Position numbers and translations under genes: made by a program. The notes below the pieces were generated by a model. The model made no database searches. It was not told where the DNA came from and was given only the letters and a program-made list of their open reading frames with translations. 64,000 nt of DNA from Bryobacterales bacterium (lineage in GTDB: Bacteria; Acidobacteriota; Terriglobia; Bryobacterales; Bryobacteraceae), in NCBI GenBank assembly GCA_020851555.1, contig JADZCM010000035.1, forward strand, positions 1-64,000. The letters run 5' to 3'. Shown here in pieces: positions 9,278-18,008 of the stretch. Every line of letters begins with the position of its first letter. Positions within the stretch are counted from its first letter, which is position 1.

Positions 9278-10252
9278 ATGGGCCGGATTTGCAGGTTTAC
9301 GGTTGCCGCGCTGGCGGTTGTGCTGGCGGCGGGCGCTCAACAGCAGAAGAAGCGCGTTGCTGTCATGGATTTCGACTACGCCACGGTTCGCAGCGGCATC
9401 GCGGCCATCTTCGGGACCGACCAGGACGTGGGCAGAGGGATCGCGGACATGATCGTGGACCGGCTGGTGACCAGCGGCACCTACTCGGTCATCGAACGCA
9501 AGGCGCTCGACAAGATCCTCACCGAGCAGAACTTCTCCAACAGCGACCGGGCCGACGCTACCTCCGCCGCCAAGATCGGGAAGGTCCTGGGTGTGGACGC
9601 CATCATCATCGGCAGCATCACCCAGTTCGGCCGTGATGACCAGTCGACCAGCTTGGGAGGCGGGGCGGTCGGAGGCATCACGCGGCGCTTCGGGATCGGC
9701 GGCGTCAAGCGCACCGAGTCCAAGGCCGTGGTAGGCATCAGCGCCCGCATGGTGGACGTGAATACGGCCGAGATCCTGGCGGTGGCCAGCGGCAAGGGCG
9801 AGTCGGAGCGCTCCGGCACGTCGCTGCTGGGCGCGGGCGGCGGCGGGGGCACGGCGGCGGGCGGCGCGGTGGACATGCGCAGCAGCAACTTCGCGGCCAC
9901 CATCCTGGGCGAGGCCACCGGCAAGGCCGTTTCGCAGCTCTCCGGGCTGCTGGACCAGAGCGCCGGAAAGCTCCCCACCACCAAGGTCAGCGTACAGGGT
10001 CTGGTCGCGGACGCGGCGGGAGGCGAACTGATCCTGAACGTGGGCAGCCAGGCGGGAGTAAGAGTCGGCGACCGGTTGCAGGTCTCCCGCAAAGTACGCG
10101 AGGTCAAGGACCCCACCACGGGCAGGGTCATACGGAGCATCGAGGAACCGCTGGGCGTGGTGGTGATCACCGAGGTTGATACGCAGTCCTCGGTCGGCAA
10201 ATACACCGGTCCCCCGGCCAAGGTCGGGGACATTGTGAAGACGGCCCCCTAG
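9278..10252 (+). CDS. Exported CsgG/curli-assembly-like protein
   Basis: A 324-residue protein starting MGRICRFTVAALAVVLAAG, a signal peptide, preceded by AAGGAGA at 9268-9274. The core KKRVAVMDFDYATV...GRGIADMIVDRLVTSGTYSVIERKALDKIL and GADAIIIGSI-like GVDAIIIGSITQFG are typical of the CsgG fold. A lipobox Cys is not seen, so it may be periplasmic rather than a CsgG pore lipoprotein. The C-terminal about 100 residues (ELILNVGSQAGVRVGDRLQVSR) look like a ligand-binding beta domain found in Acidobacteria homologues. The frame is open upstream through the antisense of the tRNA; that extension is rejected. A LolA-like gene follows after 59 bases. Confidence 0.8.
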   Translation: MGRICRFTVAALAVVLAAGAQQQKKRVAVMDFDYATVRSGIAAIFGTDQDVGRGIADMIVDRLVTSGTYSVIERKALDKILTEQNFSNSDRADATSAAKIGKVLGVDAIIIGSITQFGRDDQSTSLGGGAVGGITRRFGIGGVKRTESKAVVGISARMVDVNTAEILAVASGKGESERSGTSLLGAGGGGGTAAGGAVDMRSSNFAATILGEATGKAVSQLSGLLDQSAGKLPTTKVSVQGLVADAAGGELILNVGSQAGVRVGDRLQVSRKVREVKDPTTGRVIRSIEEPLGVVVITEVDTQSSVGKYTGPPAKVGDIVKTAP

Positions 10253-10311
10253 CCTGAACCAGGTCAACAAGTTCCCTCCACGAACCGGGCCTGGAGAACG
10301 TCATCCCTGTT

Positions 10312-10962
10312 GTGACGAGGTGGGTGGTGTTTCTGTGCCTCGCGGCGCCGGTTTCCGGGGCCGCGACGGCGGACATTGGGCGCCTGCTCAAAGCCGTCCA
10401 GGACCGCTACAATCGAGCCGGAACGCTGCAAGTCCTTTTCCAGCAATCATATAAACTGCCCGGCCGGATCTCCAGAACGGAGTGGGGCGAGCTCAGCCTC
10501 CGCAAGCCGGGCCGGATGCGGTGGGTTTACGAATCGCCCAAGGGCAAACTGTTCGTCTCCGACGGCAAGGAGATGTTCCTCTACTCTCCGGCCTCGAACC
10601 GCGTGCAGCGCATGAGAGTCAAGGAAACCGACGATTTGCGCGCGCCCATGGGCTTCCTTCTTGGCAAGCTGGACTTCTGGAGGGATTTCGACCGCTTCCT
10701 GTCGACGCCCGACGGCGGCGACGTGCGGATCGCCGCCGAACCGAAGTCGGAACGGGCACCTTACACAAACGTGGAGTTCGTGGTGACGCCGTCCAACCAG
10801 ATCCGCTATCTGAAGATCCAGGGGCAGGACGGCTCCATCATGGAGTTCCACCTTTCGGGCGAGAAACTCAATCCGCCGTTGGCCGAGAGCCTCTTCCGCT
10901 TCACCCCGCCCGCCGGCGCGGAGGTGGTGGACGGGCTTTCCGAGAGAGACGAGGAGCCGTAG
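10312..10962 (+). CDS. lolA: LolA-like outer-membrane lipoprotein carrier
   Basis: A 216-residue protein from a GTG start, with signal peptide (VVFLCLAAPVSGAATA) and the LolA fold pattern: LLKAVQDRYNRAGTLQVLFQQ, GELSLRKPGRMRWVYESP and ASDGKEMFLY-like VSDGKEMFLYSP. LolA shuttles lipoproteins through the periplasm. Its place directly ahead of the secretion/pilus genes, 3 bases before gspF, suggests a dedicated role with that machine, perhaps delivery of an outer-membrane lipoprotein. A general LolA role is the alternative. Confidence 0.8.
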   Translation: MTRWVVFLCLAAPVSGAATADIGRLLKAVQDRYNRAGTLQVLFQQSYKLPGRISRTEWGELSLRKPGRMRWVYESPKGKLFVSDGKEMFLYSPASNRVQRMRVKETDDLRAPMGFLLGKLDFWRDFDRFLSTPDGGDVRIAAEPKSERAPYTNVEFVVTPSNQIRYLKIQGQDGSIMEFHLSGEKLNPPLAESLFRFTPPAGAEVVDGLSERDEEP

Positions 10963-10965
10963 CCC

Positions 10966-12177
10966 ATGGCCGAGTTCGTCCTGAAGTACGCCGACAGCCG
11001 CGGGGAGATCCGCCAGCAGGTGGCCGAGGGCTCCTCCGAGCAGGAGGTTCGCGCCCGTTTCTCGGACCAGGGCTACCTGGTCTACTCGGTGCGCTCCCGC
11101 GACAGCGCGGCCCCCCTGGCCGGCGTCCGGCTGCGGCGGCGCCAGCGGCTCAACCTGGAGAAGTTCCTGATCTTCAACCAGCAGTTTGTGACTCTCATAC
11201 GCGCGGGCCTGCCGATCCTCAAGGCGCTCGACCTGCTCGCCGAGCGGCTGACGGACGCCAGGCTGGGGCGTCATGTCCGCAGCGTCCGGGACGAGGTGAA
11301 GAACGGGGCGCTGCTGTCGGACGCTTTCCGCCGCCAGGGAGTGTTCCCGCCCATCTACGTGACTTCGGTGCTGGCCGGGGAGAAAAGCGGGAGTTTGGCC
11401 GAGGTCATCGACCGTTACATCGCCTACCAGAAGCTGACCCTGGCGGTGAAAAAGAAACTGCTGGTTTCGCTGCTCTACCCCGCCGTCCTATTGGTTCTGG
11501 TCTGCTGCCTGGTGGTCTTCCTGGTCACCTACGTGGTCCCCAACTTCGCGCTGCTGTACAGCACCATGGCGGCCGAGTTGCCGGCGCTGACCCGGTACCT
11601 GATCGCCATAGGAACCACCGCCAGGAGCTACGTGTACTTCTTCCTGGGAGGGTTGGCCGCGGCGGCCGCGGCCTTCCGCCTGTGGAGCCGCCGGGATTCC
11701 GCGCAGCACACGCTGGACCGGCTCAAGCTTCGCGCCCCGGTGCTGGGCCGCATCTGGATCATGTACCAGGTGGGGCAGTTCGCGCGCGTGCTGAGCACGC
11801 TGCTGGTGGGCGGCATCCCGCTGGTGCAGGCGCTGGAGACGGCCTCGGACTCCATGTCCAGCAGCCTCATCCGGAAGTCGCTCGAGAAGACCAAGCGGAT
11901 GGTGAGGGAGGGGCAGCCCATGTCGGCCGCGGTCCGGTCCACGGGAGTATTTCCGGGCCTCTCCATCGACATGATCGAGGTGGGAGAATCGACCGGAGCG
12001 CTGCCCTCGATGCTGAACAGCGTGGCCGAGTTCTACGAGGAGGACGTCACCATCCGGATGACGGCGGTGCTCTCGCTGATCGAGCCCGCCATCATGGTCT
12101 TCATGGGGTTGTTCGTGGCCTTCGTGCTGGTGGCCCTGTATCTGCCGATATTCTCCCTGGCGGATTCGCTGAGGTAG
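10966..12177 (+). CDS. gspF: Type II secretion / type IV pilus inner-membrane protein, GspF/PilC family
   Basis: This 403-residue polytopic protein contains the two repeated GspF (T2SSF) domains. The first has FNQQFVTLIRAGLPILKALDLL and the second FARVLSTLLVGGIPLVQALETA. Membrane segments lie near residues 165-195, 220-240 and 375-400. GspF/PilC is the platform that couples the cytoplasmic ATPase to pseudopilus or pilus assembly. It stands between lolA and the gspE-type ATPase. Confidence 0.93.
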   Translation: MAEFVLKYADSRGEIRQQVAEGSSEQEVRARFSDQGYLVYSVRSRDSAAPLAGVRLRRRQRLNLEKFLIFNQQFVTLIRAGLPILKALDLLAERLTDARLGRHVRSVRDEVKNGALLSDAFRRQGVFPPIYVTSVLAGEKSGSLAEVIDRYIAYQKLTLAVKKKLLVSLLYPAVLLVLVCCLVVFLVTYVVPNFALLYSTMAAELPALTRYLIAIGTTARSYVYFFLGGLAAAAAAFRLWSRRDSAQHTLDRLKLRAPVLGRIWIMYQVGQFARVLSTLLVGGIPLVQALETASDSMSSSLIRKSLEKTKRMVREGQPMSAAVRSTGVFPGLSIDMIEVGESTGALPSMLNSVAEFYEEDVTIRMTAVLSLIEPAIMVFMGLFVAFVLVALYLPIFSLADSLR

Positions 12178-12208
12178 GAGGGCGCGGCCGGCGCGCCCGG
12201 AGTTGAGC

Positions 12209-13831
12209 ATGGGAACTGACCGAGTACGTTTCGAAGATCCGCAGCAGGAAGCGGAGCAGGCGCGCGCGCTGGCGGCCCGCTACCGCTGCGAGTTCGTGGA
12301 CCTGGCGAGCGCGCGCATCGACCACGAGCTGTTCCGCTCGATCCCGGTGGACCTCATGTTCCGGTACAACTTCGTGCCCATGCACGCCGAGAACGGGTCG
12401 CTGGAGATCGCGCTGGCCGACCCCCGCAACCTGAATCTCATCGACGAACTGGCCATCCTGCTGAACAAGAAGTTGCGGGTGAAGGTGGCCACGCTGTCGC
12501 AGATCGCCGACCTGCTCAAGAAGACGGAGCAGTCGCAGCGGGTTCTGGAGGAGGTGACCGAAGGCTTTGCGCTGGACGTGGTGGCCGACGAGGAGGGGCT
12601 GGACGAGACGCTGTCGATCGACCGCCTCACGGCGGCCGACAGCGACATCGCGCCGGTCATCAAGCTGGTGGACACCACCATCTTCAACGCCCTGGAGCGG
12701 CGCGCCAGCGACATACACATCGAGACGCGCGACCAGGAGGTCGCCATCAAGTACCGGATCGACGGCGTGCTGCACTACGCCATGCCGCCCATCGCCAAGG
12801 ACTGGCACTCCACGATCATCTCCCGCATCAAGGTCATGAGCGAGCTGGATATCGCCGAGCGCCGCGTGCCCCAGGACGGACGCTTCCGGGTGCGGTACAA
12901 AGCGCGCCTGATCGATTTCCGCGTTTCGATCATGCCCACCATCTACGGCGAGGACGCCGTGCTGCGCGTGCTCGACAAGGAGTCCATGAGCGAGAAGTTC
13001 GCCAAGCTCTCCCTGGACGTGGTGGGCTTCTCCGAATGGGAGCTGACCCGGTTCCGCCGCTACATCAAGGAGCCCTACGGGATGGTGCTGGTGACGGGCC
13101 CCACCGGCTCGGGCAAGACCACCACGCTTTACGCCGCGCTCAGCGAGATCAAGAACGACGAGGACAAGATCATCACGGTCGAAGACCCGGTCGAGTACCA
13201 GATCAAGGGCATCACCCAGATCCCGGTCAACGAGAAGAAGGGGCTGACCTTCGCCCGCGGCCTGCGCTCCATCCTGCGGCACGACCCCGACAAGATCATG
13301 GTGGGCGAGATCCGCGACCAGGAGACCGCCCAGATCGCCATCAACGCCGCGCTGACCGGCCACCTGGTGTTCACGACGGTTCACGCCAACAACGTGCTGG
13401 ACGTGCTCGGGCGCTTTCTGAACATGGGGGTGGAGCCGTACAACTTCGTCTCGGCGTTGAACTGCATCCTGGCCCAGCGCCTGGTCCGGGTCATCTGCGC
13501 GCACTGCAAGCACACGGTGATCTATCCGGAGGCCTACCTGGCCGAGAGCGGCCTCGCCTCCCCCGAATGGAGGAACGTAACGTTCTATGAAGGCGCGGGC
13601 TGCTTTGAGTGCGGCGGAACCGGCTTCCGGGGCCGCACCGCCATCTGCGAGCTGCTGGACCTCACCGAGCGCATCCGCGAGATGATTCTGGACAAGCGCC
13701 CGACCTCCGAGATCAAGCGGGTGGCCCGGGAAGAGGGCATGGTGTTCCTCCGGGAATCGGGCCTGGAGAAGGTCCGCATCGGGATGACGACCTTGAGGGA
13801 ACTGAACAAGGTCACCTTCATTGAAGGATAG
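12209..13831 (+). CDS. gspE: Type II secretion / type IV pilus assembly ATPase, GspE/PilB family
   Basis: A 540-residue hexameric ATPase. The N-terminal MshEN-like domain covers about 1-110, followed by the Walker A GPTGSGKT at 297-304, the Asp box VEDPVEYQ, the Walker B region MVGEIRDQETA and the His box TGHLVFTTVHAN. Two CxxC pairs (CAHC, CFECGG) form the usual zinc site near residues 430-475. The ATG at 12209 is preferred over the in-frame TTG at 12203 because GGAG lies at 12199-12202. It powers assembly of the pseudopilus with the GspF protein upstream. Confidence 0.95.
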   Translation: MGTDRVRFEDPQQEAEQARALAARYRCEFVDLASARIDHELFRSIPVDLMFRYNFVPMHAENGSLEIALADPRNLNLIDELAILLNKKLRVKVATLSQIADLLKKTEQSQRVLEEVTEGFALDVVADEEGLDETLSIDRLTAADSDIAPVIKLVDTTIFNALERRASDIHIETRDQEVAIKYRIDGVLHYAMPPIAKDWHSTIISRIKVMSELDIAERRVPQDGRFRVRYKARLIDFRVSIMPTIYGEDAVLRVLDKESMSEKFAKLSLDVVGFSEWELTRFRRYIKEPYGMVLVTGPTGSGKTTTLYAALSEIKNDEDKIITVEDPVEYQIKGITQIPVNEKKGLTFARGLRSILRHDPDKIMVGEIRDQETAQIAINAALTGHLVFTTVHANNVLDVLGRFLNMGVEPYNFVSALNCILAQRLVRVICAHCKHTVIYPEAYLAESGLASPEWRNVTFYEGAGCFECGGTGFRGRTAICELLDLTERIREMILDKRPTSEIKRVAREEGMVFLRESGLEKVRIGMTTLRELNKVTFIEG

Positions 13832-13839
13832 CGAACGGG

Positions 13840-14736
13840 ATGTCTCGACTCACCTCTCTGCTGGGCATGCTGAAGGATCCGCCTCCGACGCACGTGTTCG
13901 AGGTCTCGGAGGCGGGCATCGCCGTGGCGGAGGTTGGCAGGCAGCCCAGGATCGGCTTCGCGGCGCTGGAACGGGACGTGGTCTCGGTGTCGCCGGTCCG
14001 CGACAACGTGCTGCGGCCGGAGGCGCTGCTTCAGCAGGTGCGGGCCGCGGCGAGGGGCGACGGCGTCCGCAAGCGGCGCCGCGCCGCGCTCATCCTGCCC
14101 GACTACGCGGTCCGCGTCACCGTGCTGGACTTCGAGGACTTCCCCGCCGACGCCAAGGAACAGGCTTCGCTCGTGCGCTTCCGCCTGAAGCGCAGCGTGC
14201 CGTTCGATGTGGACTCCTCCGCCGTCGGCTTCCAGCCGCAGCGGGACAGCGCCGGCGGAAAGCGGGTGGACGTGGTGGCGGCGATTGCTCCCCTGGAGAT
14301 CCTGGCGCGCTACGAGGCGCCCTTCCGGCTGGCGGGCTTCCACGTGGGCTGGGTCACTACCTCTACGCTCGCGGCTCTGGAGCTGGTTCCGGCGGCGGGG
14401 TTGAACGTGCTGGCGAAGCTGACCGGACGGGTCCTGAGCCTGGCGGTGGTCCACCACGGCGTGCTGAAGCTGGTCCGCTCCATCGAGTTGTCCGGATTCA
14501 CCGGGGAGGAGGTCGTGGGACACCTGTTTCCGACGCTGGCCTACGCCGAGGACCAGCTCTCGGCTTCGCCCGGCTCGCTGCTGGTGTGCGGCCTCGCTTC
14601 CGCCACGCACGAGAGCGGCGTGTGGCTGGAATCGCAGCTAGGCGTCCGGACGGCCGCCCTCAGCTCGCGCTTCGGACAACCCGGGCCAATGAACGCCGGG
14701 CTGATGGGGTACCTGGAGAAACTGAAGGAGATCTGA
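13840..14736 (+). CDS. PilM-like actin-fold protein
   Basis: A 298-residue protein with a PilM/GspL-cytoplasmic type layout: an N-terminal HVFEVSEAGIAVAEV strand pair, RAALILPDYAVRVTVLDFEDFP, and an LVRFRLKRSVPFDVDSS core. It is likely the cytoplasmic ring or clamp linking the ATPase to PilN/PilO. The classic nucleotide motifs of PilM are weak here, so ATP binding is uncertain. It starts 8 bases after the ATPase and 4 bases before the pilN-like gene. Confidence 0.75.
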   Translation: MSRLTSLLGMLKDPPPTHVFEVSEAGIAVAEVGRQPRIGFAALERDVVSVSPVRDNVLRPEALLQQVRAAARGDGVRKRRRAALILPDYAVRVTVLDFEDFPADAKEQASLVRFRLKRSVPFDVDSSAVGFQPQRDSAGGKRVDVVAAIAPLEILARYEAPFRLAGFHVGWVTTSTLAALELVPAAGLNVLAKLTGRVLSLAVVHHGVLKLVRSIELSGFTGEEVVGHLFPTLAYAEDQLSASPGSLLVCGLASATHESGVWLESQLGVRTAALSSRFGQPGPMNAGLMGYLEKLKEI

Positions 14737-14740
14737 AACC

Positions 14741-15307
14741 GTGCGTATCGCCATCAACCTCGCCAGCGAGCCGTTCCGGCGCGACCGGCCCATGGTGGCC
14801 GCGTCGGTCGCGGTGGGCCTGGTCCTCGCCGGGATGCTGGCGATGCTGATCTCGCTGGCGGTGATGGAGCGGGGCGCCGCCGCCGAGACGCGGCAGGACA
14901 TCGCCGTGCTGAACAAGCGGCTGGCCGCCCTGAACGCGGAACAGGCTCAACTGGAGAGCAGCTTGCGGCAGCCGGAGAACGCCGAGGCGCTGGGCAAGGT
15001 GGCGTTCATCAACTCGCTGCTGTACCGCAAGGGAATCAGTTGGACCAGGATCTTCACGGACCTGGAGGGGGTGATGCCCTACAATGTCCGGCTGATCTCC
15101 ATTCGCCCTCAGGTCGACGCGCGAAACAAGGTGCTCCTGGACATGATGATCGGGACCCAGTCTCCGCTTCCCGCCATCGAGATGCTGAAGCGCATGGAGG
15201 GTTCTCCGCTGTTCGGTTCGACGGAGGTTCACACCTATCTGCCCCCGAGCCAGACCGAACCTCTTCACCGTTACCGGATCACCGTGAACTACGGGCAGAA
15301 ACTGTGA
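14741..15307 (+). CDS. PilN-like bitopic inner-membrane protein
   Basis: A 188-residue protein from a GTG start. The N-terminus MRIAINLASEPFRRDRP is the short cytoplasmic peptide that PilN uses to bind PilM (family knowledge; INLA motif visible). One membrane helix (about 19-42) and a coiled coil (about 45-85) precede a periplasmic ferredoxin-like fold. The stop overlaps the next start as TGATG. Confidence 0.82.
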   Translation: MRIAINLASEPFRRDRPMVAASVAVGLVLAGMLAMLISLAVMERGAAAETRQDIAVLNKRLAALNAEQAQLESSLRQPENAEALGKVAFINSLLYRKGISWTRIFTDLEGVMPYNVRLISIRPQVDARNKVLLDMMIGTQSPLPAIEMLKRMEGSPLFGSTEVHTYLPPSQTEPLHRYRITVNYGQKL

Positions 15308-15915
15308 TGAGCGCCCTAAAGCCGAATTCGACAGCCTCGCCGGGGAGCCTGTGGGGGCGGCTCTCAAAGGACCCCCGGCTTACCGCGCGCACGGCGCTGG
15401 CTCTTCTGCTGGCCGCCAACCTGGTGGCCGCCGCCGCGGTCTTCCGGCCCTGGGGAGGATCCCCCGAGGAACTCCAGCGGCAGCTCACCCAGCTTCGCGG
15501 AGAGGCCCGCGAGAGGGAAGCAACGGTGGGCCGCCTGAGGAAACTGGTCGAGACCGTGGAGAAGACCCGGGCCGAGTCGGATCAGTTCTTCGCGACCTAC
15601 TTCCTGGACGGCAAGACCGCCTACTCCGCGGTTCTCGATGAGCTGAGAGCCTTGGCCGAGAGGGCGGGGGTCAAGCCCAAAGACCACTCCTTCAACGCCG
15701 AGCCCGTCGAGGGGAGCGATACGCTGGCAATGGTGACCATCACCGGGAACTATGACGGGAGCTACGCGGACCTAGTTAAATTCGTGAACGCCATCGACCA
15801 TTCACCGCGCTTTCTCACCATCGAGCGATTGCAGGCGGCGCCGCAGCAGTCTCAGGGAATGCTGAACATCAGCCTCCGGATCAACGTCTTCGTCCGGGGG
15901 GAGGTGGCGCAATGA
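15307..15915 (+). CDS. PilO-like bitopic inner-membrane protein
   Basis: A 202-residue protein with one membrane helix at about 27-45 (ALALLLAANLVAAAAVF), a coiled coil (about 50-95) and a periplasmic domain with the PilO-type pattern NYDGSYADLVKFVNAIDHSPRF. It should pair with the PilN-like protein to align the pseudopilus. The ATG at 15307 overlaps the previous stop; the same frame is open further upstream but that part shadows pilN. Confidence 0.82.
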   Translation: MSALKPNSTASPGSLWGRLSKDPRLTARTALALLLAANLVAAAAVFRPWGGSPEELQRQLTQLRGEAREREATVGRLRKLVETVEKTRAESDQFFATYFLDGKTAYSAVLDELRALAERAGVKPKDHSFNAEPVEGSDTLAMVTITGNYDGSYADLVKFVNAIDHSPRFLTIERLQAAPQQSQGMLNISLRINVFVRGEVAQ

Positions 15916-16595
15916 AACTGGGCGCGGAACCGAAGCGGCTGGCGATCCTGGGCGCGCTTCTTTTGCTGGCGGGATACTTCCTCTACACGGGCGTTTTCCG
16001 TGAGTCTGCCTCGCCGCCTCCGGCGGCCACCGGCGCCGCAGGCCGCCCTGTTCCGCGAATCGACCAGGTCCCCGATGTGGGGCGGCCCGTCCCGCGCGCC
16101 GAAGCGCGGCCGCGCGGTGAGCGGCCGTCGCTTCAGGACTTCAAGCCCTCGCTCCGGCCGGCGCGGGTGGACGAACAGGCGGATCTGAATTCAGCCGAGG
16201 CCACGTTGCGGCTGGACCTGCTGGCGCGGGTCGCGGGCGTGAAGATCGAATCCGGCAATCGCAGCCTGTTCGAGTTCTCCGCGCCTCCTCCGCCGCCGGA
16301 ACCGAAGGTCATCCCCGCGGCCAAGATTCAAACCGTTCCTCCTCCGCCGCCGGCGCCGGAACGCAAGCCGGCGGCGCCGCCCATTCCCCTCAAGTTCTTT
16401 GGGTACGCTACGTCCTCCAGGCTGGTGAACCGCCGCGGCTTCTTCATGGACGGCGACCAGATCCTGGTAGGCGCCGAAGGAGAAGTGCTCAAGAAGCGAT
16501 ACAAAGTGGTGAAAATCGGCGTAAACTCGGTAGTGATGGAGGACCTGGAGTTCAAGACGGAACAGACCCTCCGGCTTGAACCCCAGCCTGGATGA
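15912..16595 (+). CDS. PilP/GspC-like periplasmic protein
   Basis: A 227-residue protein with an N-terminal membrane helix (about 10-28), a long Pro-rich linker with two PPPPPxP tracts, and a C-terminal beta domain: LKFFGYATSSRLVNRRGFFMDGDQILVGAEGEVLKKRYKVVKI. The latter is like the homology region of PilP and GspC that touches the outer-membrane secretin. No secretin gene is in the cluster. ATGA-type overlaps join it to genes on both sides. Confidence 0.7.
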   Translation: MKLGAEPKRLAILGALLLLAGYFLYTGVFRESASPPPAATGAAGRPVPRIDQVPDVGRPVPRAEARPRGERPSLQDFKPSLRPARVDEQADLNSAEATLRLDLLARVAGVKIESGNRSLFEFSAPPPPPEPKVIPAAKIQTVPPPPPAPERKPAAPPIPLKFFGYATSSRLVNRRGFFMDGDQILVGAEGEVLKKRYKVVKIGVNSVVMEDLEFKTEQTLRLEPQPG

Positions 16596-17938
16596 TGCCC
16601 CGGCCGCCCCATCACCGGGAAGCCGGCTTCGCGATGCTGTTCGTGTTCCTTCTGGCGGGTTTCGCGGCGATCGCCCTGTACATGGAGTTGCCCCGGGTGG
16701 TGTTCGAGGCCCAGCGCAACCGCGAGCAGACCCTGGTCGATCACGGCGAGCAGTACCGGCGCGCCATTCAACTCTACTACCGGCAGTTCCGCGTCTACCC
16801 TCCCAACCTGGACGCCCTGGAGAGCACCAACAACCGGCGTTTTCTCCGCCGCCGCTACAAGGACCCCATGACCGGCGAGGATGAGTGGCGGCTGATTCAC
16901 GGCCTGCCCAACGGGATTTTCACCGACTCGCTGATTCACAAGCCTCCCGGGCAGCAGGACAAGAAGGACGCAGAGACGGAGACCGCCGAGGCCGCCGCAC
17001 CTCTCTGGATGCAGCGCCGTCCCAGCGACACCACGCTGCCGCCGGACCCGGGCCTGCCGGCAACCGACGTTCCCAGCCCGGAGGCAGGGTTCGATCCGTC
17101 GTTCGCGGGCGCCGCGCCGCCGCCCCAGGAAACGCCCCAATCCGCCGCCGGGCAGTTTCCGCTGATACCGGGTCAACCGTCCATCGTGCCGGGCGGGCCC
17201 GTGATGCCGGGAACGACGATCACCGTGGGCGGCCTGGCCGGGCAACCGGCGCCGCTTCCCGGACCGCAGGGAGCGATCGTCCCGCCCGGGTTCCTGCTCG
17301 GCGCTTCTCCGCCCGGTGTTTTCGGCCAGCCGCCGGCGCAACAACCGGCCGCCGGCAGTCCGATGGTTCCCGGCGTTCCCGGACAGCCGCCCGCCGGATC
17401 GAACCCGGCGATTGACATGATCCGCAATCTGCTCACTACGCCTAATCCTCGCGGGTTGGCCGCCATACAGGTCAGCGGGAGCCAGCAGTCCGGCGGGCCG
17501 GCCGGAATCGCGGGCGTGGCCAGCAAGCTGGAGGCCGAGGGCATCATGGTCTACAACGAGCGGACCAAGTACAACGAGTGGGAATTCCTGTACGATCCGC
17601 GGCTGGACCTGGCTGCCCAACTGCCAGTGCAGGGGACCGGGCCACAATTTCAGGGGCCGGGCCAGACGTCTGGCACCGGGCCTGCGTTCTTCCCCGGGGG
17701 ATTCGGAGATGGGCCACAACAGCGTGGCCCAGGCGGCCCGGGTCTGCGGGATTCCGGTGGCAGACGCGGCGGCGGAGGAGGTTTTGGGCCTGGCGGGGGC
17801 TTTGGGCAGGGTGGCGGAGGTTTTGGGCCGGGCGGCGGGGGCTTTGGACAGGGCGGACGCGGTGGCGGAGGATTCACTCCCTTCCCCGTGCCCGGCGGCT
17901 TCGGCGCGCCGCAGCAGCCTCAGACCCCCAGGCGGTAG
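16592..17938 (+). CDS. Pseudopilin-like protein with Pro/Gly-rich C-terminal tail
   Basis: A 448-residue product. The start EAGFAMLFVFLLAGFAAIALYMELP has the G-F junction and hydrophobic helix of a prepilin, but position +5 is Phe rather than Glu. A GspG-like globular part follows (YRRAIQLYYRQFRVYPPNLDALE, RRYKDPMTGEDEWRL). From about 130 on the chain is dominated by Pro, then by Gly: the end is FGPGGGGFGQGG-type repeats at about 17770-17880. It is the last gene of the assembly cluster. It may be a specialised pseudopilin or a surface-exposed fibre component; the tail is unusual in length. Confidence 0.7.
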   Translation: MMPRPPHHREAGFAMLFVFLLAGFAAIALYMELPRVVFEAQRNREQTLVDHGEQYRRAIQLYYRQFRVYPPNLDALESTNNRRFLRRRYKDPMTGEDEWRLIHGLPNGIFTDSLIHKPPGQQDKKDAETETAEAAAPLWMQRRPSDTTLPPDPGLPATDVPSPEAGFDPSFAGAAPPPQETPQSAAGQFPLIPGQPSIVPGGPVMPGTTITVGGLAGQPAPLPGPQGAIVPPGFLLGASPPGVFGQPPAQQPAAGSPMVPGVPGQPPAGSNPAIDMIRNLLTTPNPRGLAAIQVSGSQQSGGPAGIAGVASKLEAEGIMVYNERTKYNEWEFLYDPRLDLAAQLPVQGTGPQFQGPGQTSGTGPAFFPGGFGDGPQQRGPGGPGLRDSGGRRGGGGGFGPGGGFGQGGGGFGPGGGGFGQGGRGGGGFTPFPVPGGFGAPQQPQTPRR

Positions 17939-17962
17939 CCGCTCCCCGGCCCGGCTGACGTC

Positions 17963-17971
17963 TGATATCAT
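17963..17971 (+). promoter_or_regulatory. Candidate extended -10 element before the small exported protein
   Basis: TGA followed by TATCAT (5 of 6 to TATAAT) forms an extended -10 with no clear -35. The predicted start near 17978 gives a leader of about 30 bases. Confidence 0.35.
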
Positions 17972-18008
17972 CGGAGCACTTCTTCGGAAGGGAGACTCAT
18001 TTCACGTG

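Noticed and set aside
10482-12206. 574-codon plus-strand open frame across lolA and gspF
   Set aside because: It lies in a different frame from two clear genes and is Gly/Arg/Ala-rich noise typical of GC-rich third positions.
17770-17880. Gly-codon-rich repeats as a mobile or structural DNA element
   Set aside because: They continue the reading frame of the pseudopilin-like gene and are explained by its Gly-rich tail.
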